A stretch of DNA of 64,000 nucleotides from Geobacillus zalihae NBRC 101842 (GCF_001544135.1 NZ_BCPV01000001.1:248001-312000); one strand, 5' to 3'. Numbered from the stretch's first letter, positions 1-8,789 are shown. Notes: generated by a model from the sequence alone, not told the origin. A program made the numbers and translations.

Positions 1-30
1 GAAACATGGATTCCCCTTACATTTGGTTCG

Positions 31-1803
31 TCACTTCACTTCATTTTTGGCGCGGTCATAAGCATAAAGCGCCTCGACTGCAGCGGCGAACACATCATTC
101 GTCGAAGCCCGCCCGCTCGGGCAGTCGAGCTCAACGACAGCAAGGGCGTATTTCGGACGGTCGGCTGGAAAATAGCCAGCAAACCATTTATTAATGAATT
201 CAGCGCCGCCGTCCATTTTTCCTGTCTCCGCCGTCCCGGATTTGCCGGCGACCGGATACGGCAGCGAACGGAAGCGGCGGCCGGTGCCATCCTCTTTGGT
301 GACAACGCTGCGCAAAAGCCGCTGCAGCTCTTCGGCCGTCTGCGGCGCGATCGGCGCCATGTCTGAAGCCGGTTGAGGCGGAAACGAAAAGAGGGTCGCA
401 CCGTTTTTATACAGCACTTTGTCAACGGCCCGCACCTGAAGCGCTTCGCCGCCGCGGGCGATGGTCGCCATCATGTTGGCGACGCCAAGCGGCGAGACGC
501 GTACATTTTTTTGCCCGATCGCCGTTTGCGCCACCGCAAGCGGCACCCTCTTGTCGCGCGGATCATGCCAAATCGTCCCCTTCTGCTCCTCCGGGAACTG
601 ACGGAAATGCTCTTCATGGTACACCGCCCCTTCCCATCCGGCCGTCGGATACAGCCCGAGCTTTCTCGCATACGTTTCAAACGCATCCGGATCGTGCTCG
701 ATCAACTGCTTGCCGAGCGTGGCGAACGCATTGTTGCAACTGACGGCAAAGCTGTCCGCTAAATCAAGCATGCCGTAATCATGCTCCTCATCGCGGGTTT
801 TGCCGTCAATTTTTCGGCTGCAGTCAAACGTTGTCTCAAGCGAGGCGAGCCCCTCATCAAGCGCCGCGGCCGCAATGACGGTTTTCAAAATCGAGCCAGG
901 GATTTGCGGCAACACGATTTGGTTTTCCGCCCCGCGGTTTTTGTACGGATCACGCGGGTCCATGTTTGGGCGGCTGACCATGGCGAGCACACTGTTTGTG
1001 TCAATATCCAGCAAAACGAGACCGCCTTTTTTCAACCCGTATCGGTCAACGATCTGCTCCATCTCTTGCTGCAAGTCACGGTCAAGCGTCGTTTGCACGG
1101 TGACGGGATAAAACGGGTTGCCCGTGTCGCTGTATTTGACATCGAGCCCAAACAGCGGCCGCCCTTCGGCGTCAACGTGATAAAGCAGCTTCGTTTCGCC
1201 GTCGGCGAGCAAAAATTCATCAAACGCCTTCTCAAGTCCTTGAATGCCCACTTCGGTCTTTGGCGGCAGCGGCCGTTTTGGATAACGCTTCTTGATGAGC
1301 TCCTGATCTGGACGGGTGAAGCCAAGCAAATGCGGGGCGTACACCGTTTCCAGCGGATATTGCTTGTTGACGGCAAATACCCCCGGAATGCGCAAATCGT
1401 TAATTTGCTTCATTTGCTGGGCGCTCAAGGCGAGCGGCTCTCCATCCTTCTCTAAGACGAACGGACCGTCCGCCTGCTCAAGCTGGCGGCGGATCTCTTC
1501 TTTAGAGACGCCGGTGATGCGGGCGACTTGTTCCATCGGCCATTTCATCGTCGTTAAAAACGGGAATAAGACAAGCGACGGCACGTATCGCTTCGTGAGC
1601 GGCGCGCCATTTCGGTCGACGAACGAGCCGCGCCCGTCGTCAATGATCAGTTCTTGTGTCCGCTGGGCGACGCTTTCGGCAATTAAATTATGATTGGCGA
1701 ACGACTCGGCGTCAATCAGCTGGATCTGCGCCAATCGCCCGACAAGCAACAACAAGCCCAGTTGAATGAGGGCGAGCATGGCAAGCGTTCGTTTTTTCCA
1801 CAT
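31..1803 (-). CDS. pbpI: Class B penicillin-binding protein (PbpI/YrrR type)
   Basis: This 590-residue protein is a membrane-anchored DD-transpeptidase that cross-links peptidoglycan on the outer face of the membrane. One N-terminal membrane segment (about residues 7-24) is followed by a PBP dimerisation region and a C-terminal transpeptidase domain. All three active-site motifs are visible: SILK (304-307, nucleophile S304), SCN (355-357) and KSG (521-523). It lies downstream of greA, as yrrR/pbpI does in B. subtilis, which supports the PbpI assignment over other class B PBPs. The ATG start has a GAGGTG ribosome site 8 bases upstream, and that site is buried in the 3' arm of a hairpin (separate entry). 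The family is sure; the paralogue name rests on synteny. Confidence 0.93.
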   Translation of the reverse strand: MWKKRTLAMLALIQLGLLLLVGRLAQIQLIDAESFANHNLIAESVAQRTQELIIDDGRGSFVDRNGAPLTKRYVPSLVLFPFLTTMKWPMEQVARITGVSKEEIRRQLEQADGPFVLEKDGEPLALSAQQMKQINDLRIPGVFAVNKQYPLETVYAPHLLGFTRPDQELIKKRYPKRPLPPKTEVGIQGLEKAFDEFLLADGETKLLYHVDAEGRPLFGLDVKYSDTGNPFYPVTVQTTLDRDLQQEMEQIVDRYGLKKGGLVLLDIDTNSVLAMVSRPNMDPRDPYKNRGAENQIVLPQIPGSILKTVIAAAALDEGLASLETTFDCSRKIDGKTRDEEHDYGMLDLADSFAVSCNNAFATLGKQLIEHDPDAFETYARKLGLYPTAGWEGAVYHEEHFRQFPEEQKGTIWHDPRDKRVPLAVAQTAIGQKNVRVSPLGVANMMATIARGGEALQVRAVDKVLYKNGATLFSFPPQPASDMAPIAPQTAEELQRLLRSVVTKEDGTGRRFRSLPYPVAGKSGTAETGKMDGGAEFINKWFAGYFPADRPKYALAVVELDCPSGRASTNDVFAAAVEALYAYDRAKNEVK

Positions 1804-1809
1804 AAAGAA

Positions 1810-1840
1810 AACACCTCATCATCAGTGTTGACGAGGTGTT
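1810..1840 (-). promoter_or_regulatory. Hairpin burying the pbpI ribosome-binding site
   Basis: On the minus strand AACACCTC (1833-1840) pairs perfectly with GAGGTGTT (1810-1817) across a 15-base loop. The 3' arm contains the GAGGTG Shine-Dalgarno sequence of pbpI (1812-1817), 8 bases before its ATG (1801-1803), and is followed by TTCTTT. The hairpin could therefore mask the pbpI ribosome site, or act as a weak terminator for greA transcripts, or both. The pairing is seen directly; the function is inferred. Confidence 0.5.
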
Positions 1841-1854
1841 TCCGTTTGAAACGT

Positions 1855-1900
1855 CAAGCGGCGGCAATTTTCTTCGCTTCGCTTCGCACACCGCCGCTTG
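1855..1900 (-). repeat. Ten-base-pair inverted repeat downstream of greA
   Basis: CAAGCGGCGG and CCGCCGCTTG form a perfect 10-bp stem around a 26-base loop that contains three tandem CGAAG units on the minus strand. It begins about 25 bases after the greA stop. No T-run follows, so it is not a classical terminator. It may instead stabilise the 3' end of the greA message. Confidence 0.5.
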
Positions 1901-1924
1901 TTCAGGTCGGCCGCCTCCTGCTTC

Positions 1925-2401
1925 TTATTTCACAGCCACGATTTTCACAAGCATTTCCCCGCCCGGCGTTTGCACCGTCACCTCATCGCCGACGCGGCGG
2001 CCGAGAAGCGATTTCGCAATCGGCGAGTCGTTGGAAATTTTCCCTTCAAACGGATCGGCTTCAGCGCTGCCGACGATCGTATACGTCTCTTCCTCGCCGT
2101 CCGGCAGTTCAATGAACGTGACCGACTTGCCGAGCGAGACGACGTCCGGGTTTTCTTTGTCTTCTTCAATGATGACGGCGTTGCGGATCATGTTTTCAAG
2201 CATTTGGATGCGCGATTCGACAAACGCCTGCTCATCTTTGGCAGCATCGTACTCCGAGTTTTCCGACAAATCCCCGAACCCGCGCGCAATCTTAATGCGC
2301 TCCACCACTTCTTTCCGCTTGACCGTTTTTAAGTACTCAAGCTCTTGTTCCAGTTTCTCTTTTCCCTCTTTCGTCATCGGATACTGCTTTTCGTTCGCCA
2401 T
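1925..2401 (-). CDS. greA: Transcription elongation factor GreA
   Basis: GreA enters the secondary channel of RNA polymerase and stimulates cleavage of backtracked RNA. The 158-residue length is typical. Residues 1-75 form the antiparallel coiled coil, whose tip carries the acidic GDLSENSEY motif (43-51) that coordinates the catalytic magnesium. The rest is the globular FKBP-like domain. The start codon is preceded by GAGGAGTGAG. The gene stands alone, with the udk terminator upstream and the pbpI hairpin downstream. Assignment is secure. Confidence 0.97.
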   Translation of the reverse strand: MANEKQYPMTKEGKEKLEQELEYLKTVKRKEVVERIKIARGFGDLSENSEYDAAKDEQAFVESRIQMLENMIRNAVIIEEDKENPDVVSLGKSVTFIELPDGEEETYTIVGSAEADPFEGKISNDSPIAKSLLGRRVGDEVTVQTPGGEMLVKIVAVK

Positions 2402-2434
2402 TCATCTCACTCCTCTATATATTCTGCATTATGT

Positions 2435-2469
2435 AAAACGTACGAACAGCAAAAACGGCTGTTCGTACG
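2435..2469 (-). terminator. Rho-independent terminator of the udk operon
   Basis: On the minus strand CGTACGAACAGC (2458-2469) pairs with GCTGTTCGTACG (2439-2450) over a 7-base T-rich loop, followed by TTTTAC. It lies between udk and greA and should end the trmR-trhP1-trhP2-udk transcript. Confidence 0.8.
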
Positions 2470-2511
2470 CTTACTTGTTATATAATATATTGTTTTGTCT
2501 CTGTTATGTTA

Positions 2512-3147
2512 TTACAAAACCGCTTTTTGTTCAAGAACTGTGCGAATTTTTGCCACCATTAAATCGATGGCGACGACGTTCTGTCCGCCTTCCGGAATGA
2601 TCACATCCGCGTAGCGCTTCGTCGGTTCGACAAACTGGTTGTGCATCGGCCGGACGACGGACAAATATTGCTCGATGACCGAATCGAACGTGCGGCCGCG
2701 CTCTTTCATATCGCGGATGAGACGGCGGATGATGCGGATGTCCGGGTCGGTGTCGACATATACTTTAATGTCCATTAAATTGCGGAGTCGCTCATCCTCC
2801 AAGACAAGAATGCCCTCCACGATGATGACATCCTTCGGCTCCACGCGAATGACGTCGCTTGAGCGAGTGTGCAGCGTATAATCGTACACCGGCTTGTCAA
2901 TCGGCTCATAGCGAAGCAACTTATGAATATGCTCAATCAACAAATCGTTGTCAAACGCCAGCGGATGGTCATAGTTCGTCTTCAGCCGCTCTTCAAACGG
3001 AAGATGGCTTTGGTCTTTATAGTAAAAGTCTTGCTCCAAAACAAGGATCGAGCGGTCGCCGAAATGGTCGTAAATCGCGCGGGCGACGCTCGTCTTCCCC
3101 GAGCCGGAGCCGCCGGCGACGCCGATGACAACGGGCTTCTTCCCCAT
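2512..3147 (-). CDS. udk: Uridine/cytidine kinase
   Basis: Udk phosphorylates uridine and cytidine with ATP or GTP in pyrimidine salvage. The 211-residue protein opens with the P-loop GGSGSGKT (12-19), followed by a substrate-binding YYKDQ stretch, and matches the family over its whole length. It is the last gene of a tight minus-strand group: only one base separates its ATG from the trhP2 stop. A terminator follows. This order (yrrM-yrrN-yrrO-udk-greA) is the same as in B. subtilis. Confidence 0.96.
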   Translation of the reverse strand: MGKKPVVIGVAGGSGSGKTSVARAIYDHFGDRSILVLEQDFYYKDQSHLPFEERLKTNYDHPLAFDNDLLIEHIHKLLRYEPIDKPVYDYTLHTRSSDVIRVEPKDVIIVEGILVLEDERLRNLMDIKVYVDTDPDIRIIRRLIRDMKERGRTFDSVIEQYLSVVRPMHNQFVEPTKRYADVIIPEGGQNVVAIDLMVAKIRTVLEQKAVL

Positions 3148-3148
3148 C

Positions 3149-4417
3149 TTAATTCTCCTTTCTCATCATGTTGTACGGGAAGAGAGGGCGCTTGACCTTA
3201 AACTTCACGATTTGCAACGGATGGCGCGCCGCATCAAGCTCGTTGCCGTCTTCGTCCCAAATTTTCTCAATCACTTGGGTGAAGTTTTCAATTTCCGGAC
3301 CGAAAAATTCGACTTCATCGCCCGGGCGGAAATGGTTGCGCTGCTGGACGGTGGCGATGCCCGTCTCCGGGTCATAGCCAAGCACCAAACCGGCGAATTC
3401 ATGCGTCGTTTTCCGGCTGTGCGTCCCGTACATATGGTTCGTATAATCCGGGAAGCCGTCAAAGAACGACGGCGCCGTCTCGCGGTTGGCGCATTTCTCC
3501 AGCTCCCGCACCCACTCTTCGCGGATCGTGAAATGGTCTGGGTCAGCGCAGTAGGCATCAATGACTTTCCGGTAGACACTGACAACCGTCGCCACGTAAT
3601 GGATCGATTTCATCCGCCCTTCAATTTTCAAGCTATCCACACCCAATTCGATCATCACCGGAATGGCGCGGATTAAGTTCAAATCTTTCGCGCTCATCGC
3701 AAACGGAGCGTCCCCTTTTTCAAACAACGGAATTTCCCGGCCGTCCGAGAGCTGATACAAATCGTAATCCCAGCGGCACGACTGGCAGCATCCGCCGCGG
3801 TTTGAGTCGCGCGCCGTCATATGGTTGCTCAATACACAGCGGCCGGAGTAGGCGGAACACATCGCCCCATGGATGAACGCCTCGATTTCAATATCGACTT
3901 TCTCTTTGATCTGCCGGATTTCTTCTGCGCCCACTTCACGAGCGAGCACAACCCGCTCGAGCCCTTCCTCTTTCCAAAATTGGACCGCTTTCCAGTTGGT
4001 AAGCGATTGCTGCGTGCTTAAATGCACTTCAAGCTTCGGCGCCACCCGGCGCGCCGTTTCGATGATGAGCGGGTCGGCGACGATGATGCCGCAAACACCG
4101 GCATCTTCAAGCGCCCGCAAATAGTCATCAAGGCCAGGGATGTTTTCGTTATGGGCGTAAATATTGGCCGTTACGTATACTTTGGCTCCGTATCGATTGG
4201 CAAATTCGACCCCTTCGCGAATTTCCTCGATCGTAAAGTTGTCGGCGTTGGCGCGCAAGCTGTACTCTTGGCCTCCGATAAAGACGGCGTCTGCGCCGTA
4301 ATGGACGGCGATTTTCAGTTTTTCCAAGTTGCCGGCCGGGGCGAGCAGCTCTGGCTTTTTCACAATGACGCGCTTGCCGTCAATGATTTCAGAGATGCGA
4401 TCATTTTTTAAAAGCAT
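3149..4417 (-). CDS. trhP2: U32-family tRNA hydroxylation protein TrhP2 (YrrO)
   Basis: This U32 'peptidase' family protein of 422 residues corresponds to B. subtilis YrrO, which with YrrN is needed for the prephenate-dependent hydroxylation of uridine 34 in tRNA (ho5U). The family signature [16 protein letters not shown] is at residues 179-194. With C210, C211 and C214 it supplies the cysteine set expected to hold an iron-sulfur cluster. The ATG has a strong AAGGAGGG ribosome site. It sits 18 bases after trhP1 and directly before udk. The older annotation 'peptidase/collagenase' reflects the family name, not the role. Family is certain; function rests on the characterised B. subtilis pair. 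Confidence 0.92.
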   Translation of the reverse strand: MLLKNDRISEIIDGKRVIVKKPELLAPAGNLEKLKIAVHYGADAVFIGGQEYSLRANADNFTIEEIREGVEFANRYGAKVYVTANIYAHNENIPGLDDYLRALEDAGVCGIIVADPLIIETARRVAPKLEVHLSTQQSLTNWKAVQFWKEEGLERVVLAREVGAEEIRQIKEKVDIEIEAFIHGAMCSAYSGRCVLSNHMTARDSNRGGCCQSCRWDYDLYQLSDGREIPLFEKGDAPFAMSAKDLNLIRAIPVMIELGVDSLKIEGRMKSIHYVATVVSVYRKVIDAYCADPDHFTIREEWVRELEKCANRETAPSFFDGFPDYTNHMYGTHSRKTTHEFAGLVLGYDPETGIATVQQRNHFRPGDEVEFFGPEIENFTQVIEKIWDEDGNELDAARHPLQIVKFKVKRPLFPYNMMRKEN

Positions 4418-4435
4418 GCTGCTTCCCTCCTTTTC

Positions 4436-5365
4436 TCAATAAATGGTCTCTTTGAAGAAAAATCCGGTGTCGATGCGGCGATGCGGCGGCTGAAGCGCTT
4501 CAACGGCCGCAAGCAGCTCCTCTTTTTCCCGTTCGTACCGCTCGCGGTCATCCGCGCATAAATCGATGGCGCGGCGGTACAGCTTCGTCACGTCGGTAAT
4601 GTAGCGCGGCTCGTGCAAAATCCCGTCAATTTTAAAGCTGTCGATGCCGGCCTCGACCATGTCGCCGAGCTCATCGATCATGCAAACATCGTTCGGGCTC
4701 ATAATATGCGTGCCGTTTTCGTCTTCAAAAATCGGATATTTGTTGTCACGCTCTTTGTCGTAAAGAAACATCCCTTTTTCGTACTTCTTCCGTTCAACTT
4801 CCATCACTTTCCCTTGATATTCAAAATAGCTGCCGATCAGCGAGCGCTTCGATTGGTACATGCACATCGCGCCGTGCACTTGCACCTCGATTTCCACTTC
4901 GGCATGGGCTTTGATTTCCAAAATGGCGTCCATGTTCAACTCGCGGGCCAAGACGGCGCGCTTCGCCCCTTTCCGGCCCCAATAGTTGCACGCATACCAG
5001 TTCGTCGCTGTCGTCTCCGTGCTCCAGTGGAGCTTCATGTGCGGCGCCGTTTCTCGGACAGTCAAGAGCACCGCGGGATCGCCGAAGACGATGGCATCGG
5101 CGCCGACATCAGCCAAAAACGCGACGTAGTCGCCAAGCTCGTCCACTTTATCGTTATGGAAAATGGCGTTCATCGCCACATACACGTTCATGCCGCGCCG
5201 GTGGGCGGCTTTGACGGCGGCAGCGACATCATGGCGGGAAAATTCGCCGGCAAGCCGCAAACCGTAGCGCTGCTCGCCAATGATGACCGCGTCCGCTCCG
5301 GCTTCAGCCAGCTCGTCGATATGGGCAACGCTCGTCGGCGTCACGAGCAATTCGGGTTTTTTCAC
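4436..5365 (-). CDS. trhP1: U32-family tRNA hydroxylation protein TrhP1 (YrrN)
   Basis: This shorter U32-family partner has 309 residues and is paralogous to the downstream gene. It shares the HGAMC motif (164-168) but lacks the second cysteine group of TrhP2, so only C168 of that set is retained. In B. subtilis YrrN and YrrO act together in forming 5-hydroxyuridine at the wobble position. The start is GTG; its GTGA overlaps the TGA stop of trmR, a sign of translational coupling with the methyltransferase that acts next in the same pathway. Confidence 0.92.
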   Translation of the reverse strand: MKKPELLVTPTSVAHIDELAEAGADAVIIGEQRYGLRLAGEFSRHDVAAAVKAAHRRGMNVYVAMNAIFHNDKVDELGDYVAFLADVGADAIVFGDPAVLLTVRETAPHMKLHWSTETTATNWYACNYWGRKGAKRAVLARELNMDAILEIKAHAEVEIEVQVHGAMCMYQSKRSLIGSYFEYQGKVMEVERKKYEKGMFLYDKERDNKYPIFEDENGTHIMSPNDVCMIDELGDMVEAGIDSFKIDGILHEPRYITDVTKLYRRAIDLCADDRERYEREKEELLAAVEALQPPHRRIDTGFFFKETIY

Positions 5366-6015
5366 TGTTCTTCACCTCGTTTTTTCGATATGGCGAGCCC
5401 ATCGCCGACCGGAATGATGACCGTATCATAACCGCTTCGACTCATGAGCCACTCATTGTAGCGGCGAATTTTTCGGGCGATGTTCCAAAGCCGTCGATTG
5501 TCCGCCGGCGCTTCGGCGGCGACGAGCCCCTTAAACAAGACGTTGTCGCTGATGATGAGGCCGCCTGCAGCCACAAACGGCTCATAGAGCGTAAAAAAGC
5601 GCTCATATTGCCCTTTGGCGGCATCAATAAACAGCACATCAAACGGCGCGGCGGCCGCCACATTGGCCTCGACCGCGAGCGCATCGCCCAACACCGCCTC
5701 GATTTGCCGCTTGGTGTTCGTCTTTTCGATGTAAAAACGGGCGCGCTCATACCGCTCCCGGTCTTTTTCGATCGTCACAATGCGCGCGTCCGGCAGCGCC
5801 TTTGCCATCCGGATCGCCGAATAGCCGATCGCCGTGCCGATTTCCAAAATGCGGCGCGGCCTGATCAGCTTCAAGATGAATAACAGCACTTCGACGCTCA
5901 CCGGATCCATGATCGGTATGCGGTGCCGATAGGCGTACTGCTCCATCTCCTCAATGTCCTCATCCGGCGCCGGACGCAGCTTTTGCAAGTACGAAACAAT
6001 GTCATGGGAAAGCAA
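5362..6015 (-). CDS. trmR: tRNA 5-hydroxyuridine methyltransferase TrmR (YrrM)
   Basis: TrmR is a SAM-dependent O-methyltransferase that converts ho5U34 to mo5U34, using the product of the TrhP proteins encoded next. The SAM-binding motif LEIGTAIGYSA is clear, and DAAKGQY and DNVLFKG match catechol-OMT-like enzymes. I place the start at a TTG at 6013-6015. It has an AGGGAGG ribosome site 8 bases upstream (6024-6030) and yields 217 residues, equal to my recollection of the B. subtilis protein. The reading frame stays open to an ATG at 6081, but those extra codons run into the inverted-repeat element and lack a ribosome site, so they are probably not translated. Confidence 0.9.
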   Translation of the reverse strand: MLSHDIVSYLQKLRPAPDEDIEEMEQYAYRHRIPIMDPVSVEVLLFILKLIRPRRILEIGTAIGYSAIRMAKALPDARIVTIEKDRERYERARFYIEKTNTKRQIEAVLGDALAVEANVAAAAPFDVLFIDAAKGQYERFFTLYEPFVAAGGLIISDNVLFKGLVAAEAPADNRRLWNIARKIRRYNEWLMSRSGYDTVIIPVGDGLAISKKRGEEQ

Positions 6016-6068
6016 GAGGAATTCCTCCCTGCCGTCAGCAAACTGAAAAGCGCTCGCCAAAGTTGAAC

Positions 6069-6311
6069 TATATAGATGCAACGAAGAAGTTTAATATATC
6101 CTTGACGGAAAAGCGGTTTGCCCCTTTTCGACTGTCGGAGGCAAGCCACAGGCTTGCCTCCGTCACGCCTTGGCGTGACGGAAGACCGAACAACCGGCCT
6201 GCTTCACAGACCCATATATGGGTCTTTAAGCGGCGTTGTTCGGTCGCCCGACAGTCGATCAAATACTCGGGAAAAACTACAAATGGTAAAGCTTCAAATT
6301 GCATCTATATA
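6069..6311. mobile_element. 243-bp miniature inverted-repeat element with cloverleaf core
   Basis: The ends are perfect 13-bp inverted repeats, TATATAGATGCAA (6069-6081) and its complement (6299-6311). Inside, 6129-6257 can pair almost completely. An outer stem CGACTGTC/GACAGTCG (6129-6136 with 6250-6257) encloses three arms. Arm 1 is GGAGGCAAGCC with its complement (6137-6147 / 6151-6161). Arm 2 is CGTCACGCC with its complement (6161-6169 / 6172-6180). Arm 3 is long: ACCGAACAAC (6185-6194 / 6235-6244), then GCC-GCTT with AAGCGGC (6197-6204 / 6228-6234), then the palindrome GACCCATATATGGGTC (6209-6224). No open frame of interest lies within. The layout suggests a non-autonomous element; TA at the ends would fit a TA-duplicating transposase, but that is inference. 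It lies 54 bases upstream of the trmR start. Confidence 0.65.
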
Positions 6312-6340
6312 CAACCCGGCATTTGCGCTTTGTCGTCATG

Positions 6341-6368
6341 AAAAATAAGAGCCGCAAAGGACTCTTAT
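6341..6368 (-). terminator. Rho-independent terminator downstream of mltG
   Basis: On the minus strand ATAAGAGTCC (6359-6368) pairs with GGCTCTTAT (6346-6354), with one bulge, and is followed by TTTTT. It separates mltG from the element and trmR, so trmR probably needs its own promoter. Confidence 0.65.
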
Positions 6369-6452
6369 CGTTGGTCTGTTCAACTATACTACCATAAAAC
6401 AACGGAAAAGCGAAGCCGTTTCACCCCACCGGCCATTACCTTCCGTTTTGAC

Positions 6453-7544
6453 CTATTGTTTTCCAATATGCTTCGCCTTTTCCCGGTTATGCTCGGCCAA
6501 CGTTTTCGTAAAAATGACCTCGCCGCCCGGTGTCGCCAAAAAGTATAAATAGTCGGTCGCCGCCGGTTCAAGCGCCGCTTCGATCGACATTACGCCGGCG
6601 TTGGCGATCGGCCCCGGCGGCAGCCCTTTATGCATGTACGTGTTGTACGGCGAATTGACCTGCAAATCTTTATACAACACACGCTCTTTATGTTCGCCAA
6701 GGGCGTACAAAACGGTCGGGTCGGTTTGAAGCGGCATGCCGCGGTGCAGCCGATTGTAAAACACGCTGGCGATTTTTTCGCGGTCAGCTTTTTCCGTCGC
6801 CTCTTCCTCAATGAGCGACGACATCGTCAACAGCTGATGCGGCGACATGTTCTTTTCTTTCATCGCTGCCTTATATGTGTCAAGCACAGCTGCCGTTTTC
6901 GCCACCATCGCCTCAATGATCTCTGAGAGCGGCGGCTTTTCGTCAGCAAACACATACGTCGCCGGGAACAAGTAGCCTTCCAGCGGATAGCGGATGCCTT
7001 TGTGAAAAATATCATCAGTCAACAAATCCGGGTGCATTTTCATCAGCCGTTCGATATACGCGCGATCGTTAAGCAATTTCATAATTTGTTCTTGTTTGTA
7101 CCCTGTTTTCGCGGCAATGAGGTCAGCGATTTGCACCAATTGCGACCCTTCCGGAACGGTCAGCTTCAATCCGATTTTTAGCGATTTCCCCGTTTTTAAC
7201 AGCTCGATGATGCGCGCCATTGGCATCGCCCGCGTCAACTCATACTCCCCAGCCTGGAAGCCGGATTCATTTTTCCAGCGGACATATAAGCGAAACACGG
7301 CCGCGCTTTTAATGAGCCGCTTTTGTTCGAGCTGCTCGGCAATCGCCGCCGCCGATGAACCGATCGGAATCGAGACATGGACCGGGGTGCGGTCATTCGG
7401 GTCGACGGGCTTAAGCGCTGAACGGATGTATAAGAAACTGCTGGCGCCGGCAATGACAAACGCCGCCAGCAGAACAGCACAGACAATCAAGACGATTTTC
7501 CGCACAAGCCGCGCCTCTGGCGCCCTAAAATCGTTCTGTTTCAT
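6453..7544 (-). CDS. mltG: Endolytic murein transglycosylase MltG (YceG-like)
   Basis: MltG cuts nascent glycan strands and is thought to set their length near the peptidoglycan synthases. The 363-residue protein has a short basic N-terminus, one membrane segment (about 16-38), a LysM-like region and the YceG domain. The catalytic glutamate is in SLIEEEA (E246 by alignment with the E. coli family member), followed by the family block FYNRL...MPLQTDPTV. The ATG has an AAAGGAGG ribosome site, and TATAAT lies 26 bases upstream of the start codon. Corresponds to B. subtilis yrrL. Confidence 0.95.
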   Translation of the reverse strand: MKQNDFRAPEARLVRKIVLIVCAVLLAAFVIAGASSFLYIRSALKPVDPNDRTPVHVSIPIGSSAAAIAEQLEQKRLIKSAAVFRLYVRWKNESGFQAGEYELTRAMPMARIIELLKTGKSLKIGLKLTVPEGSQLVQIADLIAAKTGYKQEQIMKLLNDRAYIERLMKMHPDLLTDDIFHKGIRYPLEGYLFPATYVFADEKPPLSEIIEAMVAKTAAVLDTYKAAMKEKNMSPHQLLTMSSLIEEEATEKADREKIASVFYNRLHRGMPLQTDPTVLYALGEHKERVLYKDLQVNSPYNTYMHKGLPPGPIANAGVMSIEAALEPAATDYLYFLATPGGEVIFTKTLAEHNREKAKHIGKQ

Positions 7545-7569
7545 CTTTGTCCTCCTTTCACCCGGCCAT

Positions 7570-7575
7570 ATTATA
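7570..7575 (-). promoter_or_regulatory. -10 element upstream of mltG
   Basis: A perfect TATAAT on the minus strand lies 26 bases from the mltG ATG. No good -35 hexamer is found at 17 bases, so the promoter may be weak or assisted. The rest of the 7545-7740 interval shows nothing recognisable. Confidence 0.4.
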
Positions 7576-7740
7576 CTACAAAGTTCCGCATTTTTCGCCC
7601 TTGACGGTCAAAAAATGCAAAGCCAGGGGAGGAAACGCGCCGGTCAATCGAAGCCCTTCGCAACATTTGTCGGACAAACAAGAAGATGTCTGAACCATTG
7701 CATGGAACACAACTTATCGTTTCTCAGCGCATAATACGAC

Positions 7741-7775
7741 AATAAGAAAAGGGGCCCCGATCCTTTTGGCCCCCC
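7741..7775 (-). terminator. Rho-independent terminator after yrzB
   Basis: On the minus strand GGGGCC (7768-7773) pairs with GGCCCC (7751-7756) over an 11-base loop, followed by TTTTCTTATT. It ends the yrzL-ruvX-yrzB transcript. Confidence 0.75.
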
Positions 7776-7786
7776 TCTGCTGTCCG

Positions 7787-8101
<315 letters not shown>

Positions 8102-8518
8102 TTATCGTTTACTGTCCAAATATGACTGCAAAATGACGGCCGCCGCCATTTTGTCGATCACTTTCCGCCGCTTTTTCCGGCTGACGTCGGCAGCGATCAA
8201 CATCCGTTCGGCGGCCATCGTCGACAGCCGTTCATCCCAAAGCACAACGGGCAAAGAAAACTCCTCGCGCAATTTGGCGGCGAACCGCTCGCTTGCCTCA
8301 GCGCGCGGCCCGAGCGTGCCGTTCATGTTTTTCGGCCACCCGACGACAATCGTATCGACGCCGTACTCATCGATGATGGCGCGCAGCCGCTTTAAGCCGT
8401 AGTCGCCGCGCTCCGTATCAATGGCGATCGTTTCCAATCCTTGCGCTGTAAGGCCGAGTTCGTCGCTAACGGCAACGCCGAGCGTTTTCGTTCCCAAATC
8501 TAATCCTAGCGTCCGCAT
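8102..8518 (-). CDS. ruvX: RuvX/YqgF-family nuclease (YrrK)
   Basis: A 138-residue RNase H-fold protein of the YqgF/RuvX family, annotated as a putative Holliday-junction resolvase and linked in other bacteria to 16S rRNA 5'-end processing. The first conserved aspartate is in LGLDLGTKT (near D6), with further acidic positions in [10 protein letters not shown] and near the C-terminus. It lies 4 bases after yrzL in the widely conserved yrzL-yrrK-yrzB group. Which of the two proposed roles applies cannot be told from sequence. Confidence 0.93.
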   Translation of the reverse strand: MRTLGLDLGTKTLGVAVSDELGLTAQGLETIAIDTERGDYGLKRLRAIIDEYGVDTIVVGWPKNMNGTLGPRAEASERFAAKLREEFSLPVVLWDERLSTMAAERMLIAADVSRKKRRKVIDKMAAAVILQSYLDSKR

Positions 8519-8522
8519 CAGG

Positions 8523-8789
8523 TTAATCCTTTCGTTGCCCCTGTAAATAGAATTTCACCAATTCCTCGATTAATTCGTCGCGTTCGATTTTGCGGATGAG
8601 CGCACGCGCATCTTTATGGCGCGGAATGTAAGCTGGGTCGCCGGACAACAAGTAGCCGACAATTTGGTTGATCGGATTGTAGCCTTTTTCCTGCAAGGCG
8701 CCATACACCGTCAACAACACTTCGCGAACGTTCGTCTCGGCCGGCTCCTCGGAAAAATGAAACTGCATCGTTTGGTCAAACGAGCTCAC
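8523..8789 (-). CDS. yrzL: IreB/UPF0297 family regulatory protein YrzL
   Basis: A small cytosolic protein of the UPF0297 (DUF965) family; the Enterococcus member IreB is a phosphorylation target of a PASTA-domain kinase. I choose the GTG at 8787-8789, giving 88 residues beginning MSSFDQTM. It has a GAGGTGG ribosome site just upstream and matches the B. subtilis length; the frame is open three codons further. The core stretch [20 protein letters not shown] is almost invariant in the family. First gene of the yrzL-ruvX-yrzB group downstream of alaS. Confidence 0.92.
   Translation of the reverse strand: MSSFDQTMQFHFSEEPAETNVREVLLTVYGALQEKGYNPINQIVGYLLSGDPAYIPRHKDARALIRKIERDELIEELVKFYLQGQRKD

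Noticed and set aside
781-1455. 224-codon open frame opposite pbpI
   Set aside because: It lies within a gene with all three PBP motifs; no ribosome site and no recognisable domain.
4613-5431. 272-codon open frame on the plus strand opposite trhP1
   Set aside because: It is the reverse-strand shadow of a gene with clear family motifs; the translation is rich in His, Arg and Phe and resembles no family.
7096-7734. 212-codon plus-strand frame over mltG and its upstream gap
   Set aside because: Mostly antisense to mltG, with only a short part in the gap; no ribosome site and no family resemblance.
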